64,000 nucleotides of DNA from Bin80 sp965220365 (GTDB lineage Bacteria; Bacteroidota; Rhodothermia; Rhodothermales; Bin80). Both the position numbers and the translations under genes were made by a program. The notes under the pieces were generated by a model. That model ran no database searches, was not told the origin of the DNA, and saw only the letters and a program-made list of their open reading frames with translations. Positions 17,617 through 26,584 of the stretch are shown piece after piece (positions within the stretch are counted from its first letter, which is position 1; every line of letters starts with the position of its first letter). The stretch is taken from positions 3,520,637 through 3,584,636 of the forward strand of contig OZ244823.1 in the NCBI GenBank assembly GCA_965220365.1, read 5' to 3'.

Positions 17617-19509
17617 ATGCCCAGCAAGTCAAAAAAACAGAGGGAACGGTGGCTCTCGGATGAAGATCTCTATTTTTGGGATCAAGGAGAATTGACTAAG
17701 AGCTACGAGCGGCTTGGTGGACATTTGCGAGAAGATGGCGCCTGGTTTGCAGTCTGGGCACCGCATGCAGACACGATCCATGTCATTGGAGATTTTAATG
17801 ACTGGCAGGCAGAGGCGAATCCTATGCAAAAAACCGGAAGTGGTTGCTGGGAATGCTTCGTTCCTGATGTTTCAAGGGGACAGCGATACAAATACCGCAT
17901 CCGGCACGGCCTGTATACAGTGGACAAGTGTGACCCTTTCGCGGTTCAAATGGAGCCACCCGTATCTCAGGGAAGTAGTGTGCAGGGGCTCTCTGCCGTT
18001 TTGAATCCCCTGCAGTATGACTGGCAGGATGAAACATGGATGAATCAGCGGGATGGGGCGGCTACACTGGGGAAGCCAATCTCCATCTACGAAGTGCACC
18101 TTGGATCCTGGCAGCATAAAGAGTATGGTACCTCCCTGTCCTACCGAGAAATTGCCGGGGCACTCGCAGATCACGTCAGCGACCTGGGGTTTACCCACGT
18201 TGAACTACTCCCTGTTGCTGAACACGCCTTTTATGGATCCTGGGGATATCAGGTGGTCGGATACTTCTGCCCGACATACCGATACGGCCCTCCCGAAGAT
18301 CTCATGTTTCTGATTGACACGCTCCATCAGCGGGGGATTGGCGTAATCGTCGACTGGGTCCCCGCCCACTTTGCTACGGATCCACAAGGGTTGGTCTATT
18401 ATGACGGGTCCACCCTGTTTGAGTACGATGATCCCAAAATGCGCTACCACCCAGACTGGGGAACCTATATTTTTGACTATGGCAAGGCCGGGGTGCGGAA
18501 TTTTCTGATCTCAAACGCGCTCTTCTGGCTGGATAAGTACCATATCGACGCTTTACGTGTGGATGCCGTTGCCTCCATGCTATACCGGGATTATTCACGC
18601 GATGAGTGGTCTCCGAATATGTATGGTGAGCGTGAAAACCTTGAGGCGATTGATGTCCTCAAAAAAACCAACGAGGCCGTCTATTCACACTTTCCAGGCG
18701 CCTTTACCATTGCAGAAGAATCGACTGCTTTTCAAGGGGTATCTGCCCCAACCTACGACCAAGGCCTCGGCTTCATGTACAAATGGAATATGGGCTGGAT
18801 GAACGATGTGCTTGACTACATGTGTGAGGATCCGGTTCATCGCAAGTACCACCATAACCTGTTGACCTTCTCCTTCGTTTACGCATTCAGTGAGCACTAT
18901 GTACTACCCCTTTCGCATGATGAGGTCGTTCATGGCAAGGGTTCTCTCTGGGATCGTATGCCGGGGGATGAGTGGCAGAAAGCCGCCAATTATCGACTCC
19001 TCCTAGGACACATGTTCGGGCATCCCGGTAAAAAGATGCTGTTTATGGGAAGCGAGTTTGCCCAAACGCAGGAATGGAATCATGACCACCCATTAAACTG
19101 GGATTTGATTAACAGTCCCCTACATGGCGGAATCCTTCGTCTCGTGAAAGACCTAAACACTCTATATCTGGAGTGCCCCGCTCTCTGGAATGATGGCCCG
19201 GACGGCTGGTCGTGGGTTGGCGAGCATGTCAATGACTCGATTCTTGTCTACGAGCGGAAGCAGGGTTCTGAAAGCATCGTGTTCGCTCTGAACATGACTC
19301 CGGTTCCGCGGGATAATTTCAGGATCGGCGTTGATAAAAAGGGCCATTGGCACGAGCGCTTAAATAGTGATGCATCCCTGTATGGGGGAAGCGACATGGG
19401 CAACATGGGGCGTGTGGAGAGCATGCCCGTTCCATGTCATGGCCGCCCCTCAAGTATCGTCGTAACACTCCCACCACTTGCCTTCCTGATGCTACAGAAG
19501 GAATCCTGA
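17617..19509 (+). CDS. glgB: 1,4-alpha-glucan branching enzyme
   Basis: The 630-residue GH13_9/CBM48 enzyme makes the alpha-1,6 branches of glycogen-like glucan. The N-terminal CBM48 is seen in FAVWAPHADTIHVIGDFNDW (about 45-66). Catalytic regions include VIVDWVPAHF, D316 in LRVDAVASM (nucleophile), E367 in IAEESTAF (acid/base) and LSHDEVVHGKGS. The short N-terminus (a single CBM48) is the compact type of about 630 residues, rather than the 730-residue E. coli type. It follows glgE on the same strand but with the permease remnant between, so it probably has its own promoter. Confidence 0.96.
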   Translation: MPSKSKKQRERWLSDEDLYFWDQGELTKSYERLGGHLREDGAWFAVWAPHADTIHVIGDFNDWQAEANPMQKTGSGCWECFVPDVSRGQRYKYRIRHGLYTVDKCDPFAVQMEPPVSQGSSVQGLSAVLNPLQYDWQDETWMNQRDGAATLGKPISIYEVHLGSWQHKEYGTSLSYREIAGALADHVSDLGFTHVELLPVAEHAFYGSWGYQVVGYFCPTYRYGPPEDLMFLIDTLHQRGIGVIVDWVPAHFATDPQGLVYYDGSTLFEYDDPKMRYHPDWGTYIFDYGKAGVRNFLISNALFWLDKYHIDALRVDAVASMLYRDYSRDEWSPNMYGERENLEAIDVLKKTNEAVYSHFPGAFTIAEESTAFQGVSAPTYDQGLGFMYKWNMGWMNDVLDYMCEDPVHRKYHHNLLTFSFVYAFSEHYVLPLSHDEVVHGKGSLWDRMPGDEWQKAANYRLLLGHMFGHPGKKMLFMGSEFAQTQEWNHDHPLNWDLINSPLHGGILRLVKDLNTLYLECPALWNDGPDGWSWVGEHVNDSILVYERKQGSESIVFALNMTPVPRDNFRIGVDKKGHWHERLNSDASLYGGSDMGNMGRVESMPVPCHGRPSSIVVTLPPLAFLMLQKES

Positions 19510-19586
19510 TGTATTTTCTGCATCCTATGTCCGTCAAAATCGTAACAATAGGGTTTGATTCTGTTAACCCAATGACCAGTCTCGTC

Positions 19587-21962
19587 ATGAAATACTTCTC
19601 TCTCTTACTGCTTTTCACCGTGCCATCTGCAGCTTATGCCCAGATGAATGCTTTTGGCCTTGCCACGGAGACCACTGCAAATTCCGTTCTGGTAGGGCAT
19701 CCTGTTCCCGATGATGACCAGCCAGGAGTTGTTTATATCTACCAACACACAGGCGACGAAGAGGGATGGCAGGTCGCCGGAGAACTCACAGCCTCGGATG
19801 CTACAGCGGGGGATGGGTTTGGCTACGAGATCGCTGCCAATGGCGACCATCTTGCGATCGGCGCACCCTCTTTAGAAGGAGCTGGCGGTGCAGTTTACGT
19901 CTTTGCCAAAAATAGCGAAACCGGTGACTGGGAAGAAGTTGTCAAGTTGTCCGGCTCAGCGGAGTCTCCAATTGGCGGGAGCGTTGCCTTTTTGGGAAAC
20001 ACGCTGGTTACCGGTGGTATGACCGGCGTCAATACCACCAGTTCCGTGTCTGTTTACATGCGCGGAGAGGATGGCTTTGAAGAGGCAGGTATACTGACAC
20101 ACGAGAATGTGGAGCAAGCGGATTTGTTTGGTACGTCTGTTGCAATTGGAGGCAATGGAACCATCTACGTTGGTGCTCCTGGTGCCAATGAAGGTGCTGG
20201 AGCTGTATACCATTTTGCAAATCACAGCGATCAGTGGCATGGACAGCAAATCCTGAGCGGTGATCATGAAAGTATTGATGGTCGTGGACTGGGAGTCTCC
20301 CTACAGGTGGTTGCCGACTCAATGCTCCTCGCGGGTGCTCCAGGGATTGTCCCCAATGTAACACCAACCCAAATGCCGCCTCCAGGTAAACTGGCTTGGG
20401 TAGTAGTTGGTACGCAGGGAGCCGAAGTTCTCCAGGTACTTCATACAGCAATTGCGACCATCGATCTCTTTGGTCTCGGGTTTAGTTCTGATAATGCAAC
20501 CCTGCTTGCAGGCTTGCCCATCGCCGGCGGACAGATGGGGGCGGTGTGGTCCTACGAACTGGATATGGACTCCATGCAATGGACCAAAACAAGCACTATT
20601 GAAGCGGGGACAGGAGATCAACTGTTCGGCATGGTTATTTCCCTTGGAGGGCATACAGCCGTTGTCAGTGCTCCTGGATCCAACCTCGGAAAAGGCACCG
20701 TTCGCGTGGTGAGCATGAATGCTGAAACCGGAGAATGGACATCCGGCGATGCCCTGAAAACCGGTAAAGAGGTTGTACTCCTCTCAAGTGGCGCTGTGGA
20801 CTGTGCCGACGGCGTAGCCGGGCAGTTTGACTGTGGGAATGTTGATCTACTCTCCTTCATGACGATTGAAGATCTCGGAGGAGGAGACGGCGTAAATGCA
20901 AATGATGTTTGGGGATGGGTTGACCCTGAAACCAACCGGGAATATGCCTTGGTAGGACGAACCGATGGAACCTCTTTTGTAGACATCACCGATCCGGCCA
21001 ACCCTGTCTTGAAAGGAGATCTGCCACTGACAGAAGGTGCAACTCCGAATGCCTGGCGAGATATTAAAGTCTATGCAGATCATGCATTCATTGTAGCTGA
21101 TAATGTGGGCGAGCATGGCATGCAGGTTTTTGACCTGACCCGTCTTCGTGAGGACAGTGACGGACCGGTCACCTTCACGGAAGATGCGATTTACGATGGC
21201 ATCGCCAGTGCCCACAATGTCGTGATCAACGAAGACACTGGATTTGCCTATGTGGTTGGAAGCAGTGGCGGTGGAGAAACCTGCGGAGGAGGATTGCATA
21301 TCGTCAATATACAGGATCCTCTCTCTCCTCAATTTGTCGGCTGCTTTGCAGATCCGAGTACCGGCCGAGCAGGTACAGGCTACTCACACGATGCGCAGTG
21401 CGTGATCTATGAGGGACCAGATACCGAGCACCAGGGAAAAGAAATTTGTTTCAATTCGAATGAGACCGCACTGAGCATCTCGGATGTCACAGATAAAGAA
21501 AATCCTGTAGCCCTCTCTGTAGCCGAATACCCAAATGTGTCGTATACTCATCAAGGCTGGGTCACCGACGACTTTGAGTACTTTTATATGAACGATGAGA
21601 TTGATGAGCTAAGTGGAAAAGTCGTAGGGACGCGCACCCTTATTTGGAATATAACGGACCTGGATGATCCCCTGTTAGAAAAGGAATTCATGTCAGAGAA
21701 CCTTTCAAGTGATCATAACCTGTATATTCAGGGAGATGTAATGTATCAGTCCAACTATATGAGTGGGCTGCGCATCTTTGACATCAGTGATCGTACCAAC
21801 CCGGTAGAAATTGGCTTCTTTGACACCTACCCGATGGGCACAGACAAGCCGGGATTTGAGGGATCGTGGAGTAATTATCCTTACTTCCCCAGTGGCACGA
21901 TTATCGTTACCAGTATAGGCGAGGGACTCTTCATCGTCCGGAAACAAAGCCTTGACATATAA
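19587..21962 (+). CDS. Secreted choice-of-anchor B family protein with FG-GAP/LVIVD-type repeats
   Basis: The protein of about 791 residues begins with a clear signal peptide (KYFSLLLLFTVPSAAYAQ). The first half has FG-GAP-like beta-propeller repeats (GDGFGYEIAANGDHLAIGAP, LFGTSVAIGGNGTIYVGAP and others). The second half (from about residue 420) has the choice-of-anchor B core, with a NDVWGWVDPETNREYALVG start and LVIVD-like repeats (FVDITDPANPVLKG, IFDISDRTNPVEIG). Such proteins are extracellular or periplasmic; no enzymatic function is known. An earlier in-frame ATG at 19572 is also possible; neither has a good ribosome site. It is the first of three closely spaced or overlapping genes for exported proteins. 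Confidence 0.8.
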   Translation: MKYFSLLLLFTVPSAAYAQMNAFGLATETTANSVLVGHPVPDDDQPGVVYIYQHTGDEEGWQVAGELTASDATAGDGFGYEIAANGDHLAIGAPSLEGAGGAVYVFAKNSETGDWEEVVKLSGSAESPIGGSVAFLGNTLVTGGMTGVNTTSSVSVYMRGEDGFEEAGILTHENVEQADLFGTSVAIGGNGTIYVGAPGANEGAGAVYHFANHSDQWHGQQILSGDHESIDGRGLGVSLQVVADSMLLAGAPGIVPNVTPTQMPPPGKLAWVVVGTQGAEVLQVLHTAIATIDLFGLGFSSDNATLLAGLPIAGGQMGAVWSYELDMDSMQWTKTSTIEAGTGDQLFGMVISLGGHTAVVSAPGSNLGKGTVRVVSMNAETGEWTSGDALKTGKEVVLLSSGAVDCADGVAGQFDCGNVDLLSFMTIEDLGGGDGVNANDVWGWVDPETNREYALVGRTDGTSFVDITDPANPVLKGDLPLTEGATPNAWRDIKVYADHAFIVADNVGEHGMQVFDLTRLREDSDGPVTFTEDAIYDGIASAHNVVINEDTGFAYVVGSSGGGETCGGGLHIVNIQDPLSPQFVGCFADPSTGRAGTGYSHDAQCVIYEGPDTEHQGKEICFNSNETALSISDVTDKENPVALSVAEYPNVSYTHQGWVTDDFEYFYMNDEIDELSGKVVGTRTLIWNITDLDDPLLEKEFMSENLSSDHNLYIQGDVMYQSNYMSGLRIFDISDRTNPVEIGFFDTYPMGTDKPGFEGSWSNYPYFPSGTIIVTSIGEGLFIVRKQSLDI

Positions 21963-21978
21963 GGAAGTCCCCAGTCAT

Positions 21979-23331
21979 ATGCTAAGAAAATATTTTTCTG
22001 GCGTTGCATTTTTTCTGGTGCTGTTTCACGGAAATGTATTGGCGCAATCTGCACCCGCTATTTTCAGTCGTGATGTTCTGCCTATCATCCAGAACAAACT
22101 CGCCCCGCTCCTAGAACGTGAGACTGGTCTCTCTCTTGAGTCATGGGATGGAATCATGGCGGGATCCGATCACGGGGAGATTGTCATCCCTTACGACCCC
22201 GATGGGAGTCTACTGATCCGCCTAGCCATCAACCTCTCCAGCGAAGACTCGCTAAGCGCCCATACTGCGGAGCTGTCTGATGAGGAGATCCTGGCGGTTC
22301 GATCATGGATTGAGCGCGGTGCCCCGAATGACGAGGGGCATATCGCCTACTCAGATGCATCCAACCTTCTGTATGTGTGCATCCAGGGAGCCGCCAAAGT
22401 CGCAGTCATTGATATGGATGCGAATGTTGTTATCCGAACAATTGACCTACAGAAGTTGGGCTTCACAGAAAACTCCAGACCTCATCATGTGGCCGTTGAA
22501 CCCGATGGCTCTGCATTCTACGTATCCCTGATCGGAGATGACACTGTGCTGAAATTCAATCAAAATAATGAGCTGATTGATCAGATCGCTTTTGAGCGAC
22601 CGGGGATGCTGGTCGTCAGCCCAACCGACAGCCTACTATTTGTCGGACGTTCCATGAAAGCCGTCAATCCCCCGCAGCGAATTGGCATTGTTGAGCGCAG
22701 TAGCATGGAGATTGAAGAACTAGATGTGTTTTTCTCTCGCCCCCATGCTCTGGCAATCAATCCAACTGGTACGCACGTATACGTAGCAAGCCTTGCACAA
22801 AATTATATGGCCGCGATTAGCATTGCTACCGAGGAAATGTTTCATCGACCAATCCAGGGAAACACACACACACTGGTCCAATTTGCTGTTTCTCCAGATG
22901 GTCAGACGATGGTCGTGGGAGGGCAACTTAGTGGGGAGTTTTTCTTCTTTGACCTGTCGGATCCTTTTAAGCCAGTTCTAGACGGATCCATGAAGGTTGG
23001 GATGGCACCTTGGCATCCCGTGTTCAGTCCAGATGGCAACTTTGTCTGGTTCGGCAACAAGATGGGCAATCGTGCCACGGTCGTAGATGTTACCAAGCGT
23101 ACGGTCGCAGCAACCATTGAAGGGCTTTCAGAGCCTCATGGAGCCGCTATCTCACCGGATGGGCGTAACGTGTATATCTCCAACAATAACCTCAACGGAG
23201 CCTATTCTGGCCGATACACATGGCAAGATGGTCATCTCCCGGGGGTCATTGCAGTCATTGACTCGGAATCTCGTGAAATTACAAAAATGCTTGAAGTGGG
23301 ACCGAATCCCACTGGTCTTGGGACCCGCTAG
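21979..23331 (+). CDS. Exported YncE-like beta-propeller with degenerate cytochrome-c-type N-terminal domain
   Basis: The 450-residue protein has a signal peptide (LRKYFSGVAFFLVLFHGNVLAQ). Residues about 25-115 look like a planctomycete-type cytochrome c domain (IFSRDVLPIIQ, GLSLESWDGIMAGSDHGEIV, a D-x-D-G-SLLIRLA stretch, SDEEILAVRSWIERGAP), but the CxxCH haem motif is absent. A seven-bladed YncE/YVTN propeller follows (LYVCIQGAAKVAVIDMDANV, HHVAVEPDGSAFYVSLIGDD, SPDGRNVYISNNN). The upstream gene ends 17 bp before this start, with AGGAAG in between. The next gene overlaps its 3' end. Role unknown; an electron-transfer role is unlikely without the haem site. Confidence 0.8.
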   Translation: MLRKYFSGVAFFLVLFHGNVLAQSAPAIFSRDVLPIIQNKLAPLLERETGLSLESWDGIMAGSDHGEIVIPYDPDGSLLIRLAINLSSEDSLSAHTAELSDEEILAVRSWIERGAPNDEGHIAYSDASNLLYVCIQGAAKVAVIDMDANVVIRTIDLQKLGFTENSRPHHVAVEPDGSAFYVSLIGDDTVLKFNQNNELIDQIAFERPGMLVVSPTDSLLFVGRSMKAVNPPQRIGIVERSSMEIEELDVFFSRPHALAINPTGTHVYVASLAQNYMAAISIATEEMFHRPIQGNTHTLVQFAVSPDGQTMVVGGQLSGEFFFFDLSDPFKPVLDGSMKVGMAPWHPVFSPDGNFVWFGNKMGNRATVVDVTKRTVAATIEGLSEPHGAAISPDGRNVYISNNNLNGAYSGRYTWQDGHLPGVIAVIDSESREITKMLEVGPNPTGLGTR

Positions 23332-25147
23332 GAATTGGGTCGCCCTTGGTCTTTTCCTTGCTTTCCTGTCAGGCTGTGCGACCACACAGACCACCCATCA
23401 GGATCCCGCTGCGTTTCCCTCTTCCTACGTCCAGGAAATCTATGGAATAGAAGTGCTTGGGGCAGATGGCGAACCTCTTGATCATCCATTTCATGGTGGA
23501 TTCAATCTACCTAGGCCACAATTGGTTGATATTGATGGAGATCAGGACCTAGACCTGTTTGTCCAGGAGTTAACCGGGCACATCAAGTTTTTCGAAAACA
23601 CCGGCAGCACCACTGTGCCCTCATTTACCTGGCGCAGTGATCAGTATCAGGGTCTGGATGTAGGTGAGTGGTACCGGTTCGTTGACCTGGATCAGGACGG
23701 CGACTATGATTTGATCGGCGAAACTGTCTTCAGTTATGTACGGCTTTTTCGCAACGAAGGGACTGCCACCTCTGCTTCCTTTGCCGCACCCCTGGATTCA
23801 TTGTTGGATGCAGAGGGTGAACCACTCTTTATGGATCGTCAAAATATCCCGACCATCATTGACCTGGATTGTGATGGACTCCTGGATCTGTTTATTGGCC
23901 GCGTCAGCGGGACAGTGCTGCACTATGAATCTGTCGGTAAGGATGAATCTGGGCTCCCAAGGTTTCACCTTGTGACCGAGCGGTTTGAGGACATAGAGAT
24001 TCTTGGCATGTTTGCTACCCTGCACGGTGCCAATGCTCTTTCATTCCACGATATTGATCAGGACGGAGATGAGGATCTCTTTTGGGGCGATTTTTTTGAG
24101 CCGGGTATTTTGCTGATTTCCAATACCGGAACCTGTGCAGAGCCGAACCTTCGCAATGAACCGATTGCCTATCCGCCTGACAACCCGATCAAGACCAGCG
24201 GCTACAATTCCGTTCTCTTTGCTGACCTTGACGGGGATGACACTGCTGAACTGCTGTTCGGAGTACTTGGCGGCGCATTCAACCCAAATACGTCTGCGGT
24301 GGACAACCTCTACTACATGGATCCGACACCAGAGGGACTTGTGCTGAAAACAAAAACATTATTACCGGGAATTGATGTCGGTGCAGACTCTTACCCTGTA
24401 TTTGCTGATCTGGACGCGGACGGAGATCAGGACCTTCTGATCTCTAACAAAATTTCAACGCATGATTTTAATACCGCCACAATCCATTACTTCGAAAACA
24501 CTTCTGTGCCCGGGCATCTTCGCTGGCAACAGCGATCACCGCTTCCCATCGGGGGCCATTACAACCTCGCACCTGCTGTGGCAGACCTTGATGCGGATGG
24601 AGATTTGGATATGCTGGTTGGCACCTGGAACAAGGGCAGTTTGTATTTCCGCAATGATGGAACCCCGAGTGTGCCGAATTTTGTGCTGGACGAAAGTAAT
24701 ACCGTAACACTCACCCGTGGCAGCAACAGCACGCCTGCCCTTGTAGATATTGACGCGGACGGGGACCTAGACCTTTTTATTGGCGAGTCATCAGGAGATC
24801 TGAATTTTTATCGCAACCACGGCAGCCCCAGCGCACCACAATTTGAGTTCGTCAGCGACAAATTTGAAGATATTGACGTTGGGCGACGGAGTGTCCCCCG
24901 CTTTGCCGACTTGGATGGAGATGGAGATCAAGATCTGATCTTGGGACGCGAAGCCGATGGTGTTGTTCTCTACATAAATGAGGGCACCGCTGAGGTGCCG
25001 GTATTTGTTGAATCCGGTATACTCCCGGCTCCATTCCCAATCCTTGCAGTCCCTGTATTTATAGATATTGACGCGGACGGCGACCTGGATGTGTTTAGTG
25101 GTGGGCTGGGTGGTGGACTATTATTTTTCCGCAACACGCAGCACTGA
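23318..25147 (+). CDS. Lipoprotein with FG-GAP/VCBS-type calcium-binding repeats
   Basis: About 609 residues. The frame is open far upstream inside the previous gene, but the sensible start is near a TTG at 23318 because it gives a short lipoprotein signal (ALGLFLAFLSGC, lipobox LSGC). The body consists of at least eight repeats with the D-x-D-x-D-G loop of EF-like/FG-GAP modules (DIDGDQDLDLFVQ, DLDGDGDQDLILG, DIDADGDLDVFSGG), each followed by a FFENTGS/YFRNDGT strand. The fold expected is a calcium-stabilised beta-propeller at the cell surface. It overlaps the stop of the upstream propeller gene by 14 bp, implying coupled translation. Start choice is uncertain by tens of residues. Confidence 0.75.
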   Translation: MGPARNWVALGLFLAFLSGCATTQTTHQDPAAFPSSYVQEIYGIEVLGADGEPLDHPFHGGFNLPRPQLVDIDGDQDLDLFVQELTGHIKFFENTGSTTVPSFTWRSDQYQGLDVGEWYRFVDLDQDGDYDLIGETVFSYVRLFRNEGTATSASFAAPLDSLLDAEGEPLFMDRQNIPTIIDLDCDGLLDLFIGRVSGTVLHYESVGKDESGLPRFHLVTERFEDIEILGMFATLHGANALSFHDIDQDGDEDLFWGDFFEPGILLISNTGTCAEPNLRNEPIAYPPDNPIKTSGYNSVLFADLDGDDTAELLFGVLGGAFNPNTSAVDNLYYMDPTPEGLVLKTKTLLPGIDVGADSYPVFADLDADGDQDLLISNKISTHDFNTATIHYFENTSVPGHLRWQQRSPLPIGGHYNLAPAVADLDADGDLDMLVGTWNKGSLYFRNDGTPSVPNFVLDESNTVTLTRGSNSTPALVDIDADGDLDLFIGESSGDLNFYRNHGSPSAPQFEFVSDKFEDIDVGRRSVPRFADLDGDGDQDLILGREADGVVLYINEGTAEVPVFVESGILPAPFPILAVPVFIDIDADGDLDVFSGGLGGGLLFFRNTQH

Positions 25148-25217
25148 CCTGTTAAAGCTGCCCGGAAGCTTGGATTACTCCCCATCAATACGCTCCGGCA
25201 GCTACCTACGAATGAAC

Positions 25218-25597
25218 TTATTTATAGTTGACATACGCCTTGCATCGCTGGTATATTGAATACGTAAGCAGATATCCAACCAATATCCCTGTCCAATGTT
25301 GTTCGCCAAAGCCTACTAGAAGAGACCCGAGTAACACCGAGCCAACTATAGTAACCCACTGCTGCTGCTTGGAAATCAGCTTGGATTCCTGCCATCTGAA
25401 AATTGCAGATCTAATAAAAAGAAGGCCAAGTGCAGTGGCAGTACCAAGGCTTCCATAATCATTCCTGCCAACACCAAATCTATAAGCTTCTCCCGTATCC
25501 TGTACGCGTGTTGAACAACCTTGCGAGAACTGTCAAGGTTGGCAAGGATAAACTGTATGGACCGATCCAAGTCAGCGGGGCGCGTATTGCTTGTCAT
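25218..25597 (-). pseudogene. Small membrane protein, apparently frameshifted
   Basis: An ATG at 25597, with GGAG five bases before it, opens a 73-residue frame that starts inside the end of the methyltransferase gene (SNTRPADLDRSIQFILANLD, then a helix and a hydrophobic segment). Another frame, lacking any start codon, carries a hydrophobic continuation to a stop at 25218: YGSLGTATALGLLF, SKQQQWVTIVGSVLLGSLLVGF, LVGYLLTYSIYQ. Joined by a one-base shift near 25450 they would make one protein of about 125 residues with two or three membrane helices. It could be a decayed gene or a sequencing slip. The family is not recognised; a holin-like size and layout is only a suggestion. Confidence 0.4.
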
Positions 25598-26393
25598 ATT
25601 GCTCCGCAAATTCGTACTTGGTCAGCCAGTATACGCCTCCATTAGCGCAGGAATTGCCCTTCCAGTCCATACCCTTGATTCGTTCTATCAGCGTTGGCAC
25701 GGGCACTTTGGCTTTCAGATAATGCCCTCTGTTGTTCGGTGCCGGGTTCGTGATTACATGCTTTGGTGACGCGCCAAACACAAATACGTCAAAGTCTTTT
25801 GGTGTTGCAAAGCTAAAATCCTTTGTGCCTGTGACTTTCAGCGGATGCCACACTCGTAAATCTGGTCCCTCCGACTGATCCAGTACAAAAAAACTGGTAG
25901 GCACATGATAGTCTTTGCCGTCCAGTGTGAAGCAATCTCGGCCAAGGTCCGTAATTGATACAATACGCCAGTGCTGCGGGATTATGCGCTGCCGCGTGTG
26001 CTTCCTGTACACATTCGGGAGTATGAAGCCAATTGTTTGAACATTCTCAAATGACATTGCCCGCCGAATGAAGGCAGACGACAACTTATGATATCGGCCG
26101 TATGGTGGATTACCCACAACCAGTACACTATTGTACCTGTCTGGTACGTCATATTCAAGCCAGTCAGCCGGCACGATGGCCTTGTGTTGCGGATCTATAT
26201 CAAGGCCAATCTTGTTTTTGTGCTTGACTGCATTCAGAAACGCACCGCTCCCCGCAGACGGTTCTACGACAAGATCGTAGTTGGACAAGTCACCCAATTC
26301 ATCAAGGCAGCGTTTTACGACTTCGGGTTTGGTGAAGTACTGGTCTAATGCTTCGCCGTTTGTTGTGGGGGGAAGACGTTTGAGTTGGTGCAT
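25572..26393 (-). CDS. Adenine-specific DNA methyltransferase (NPPY type)
   Basis: The 273-residue protein has DQYFTKPEVV near the N-terminus (17-26), the AdoMet loop EPSAGSG (44-50), a following IGLDIDP acidic loop, and the catalytic motif NPPY (95-98). This order, without a separate recognition subunit, fits an orphan N6-adenine methyltransferase of the phage or plasmid type. No restriction gene is adjacent. Its ATG overlaps the stop of the upstream 63-codon gene (TAATG), which itself overlaps nrdJ, so it is read in one operon with the ribonucleotide reductase. Recognition sequence cannot be deduced. Confidence 0.8.
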   Translation of the reverse strand: MHQLKRLPPTTNGEALDQYFTKPEVVKRCLDELGDLSNYDLVVEPSAGSGAFLNAVKHKNKIGLDIDPQHKAIVPADWLEYDVPDRYNSVLVVGNPPYGRYHKLSSAFIRRAMSFENVQTIGFILPNVYRKHTRQRIIPQHWRIVSITDLGRDCFTLDGKDYHVPTSFFVLDQSEGPDLRVWHPLKVTGTKDFSFATPKDFDVFVFGASPKHVITNPAPNNRGHYLKAKVPVPTLIERIKGMDWKGNSCANGGVYWLTKYEFAEQYDKQYAPR

Positions 26394-26584
26394 TACACCG
26401 CCAGCTTCTTGTACATTAGTCGCTTGTCTACCATGTCCGTTACTACGCGCTGCATCTGCTCCAGCGTGTCCATTTCACGGACGCCGAGCCGAGGTGGCTC
26501 AAGTGGTGGTACGTGCCGTGATACCCCCACTTGAACATGGACCAAAAGCTCTCTAATCCCTTCGTATGGACTTATGTCGGTCAC
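26393..26584 (-). CDS. Unknown 63-residue protein between nrdJ and the methyltransferase gene
   Basis: A GTG start overlaps the nrdJ stop as GTGA, and its TAA stop overlaps the methyltransferase ATG as TAATG, so both ends suggest coupled translation. The protein (VTDISPYEGIRELLVHVQVG at the start, an amphipathic MDTLEQMQRVVTDMVDKRL helix near the end) resembles no family I know. A longer frame to 26665 with an ATG exists inside nrdJ, but the overlapping GTG start is more natural. Confidence 0.55.
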   Translation of the reverse strand: MTDISPYEGIRELLVHVQVGVSRHVPPLEPPRLGVREMDTLEQMQRVVTDMVDKRLMYKKLAV

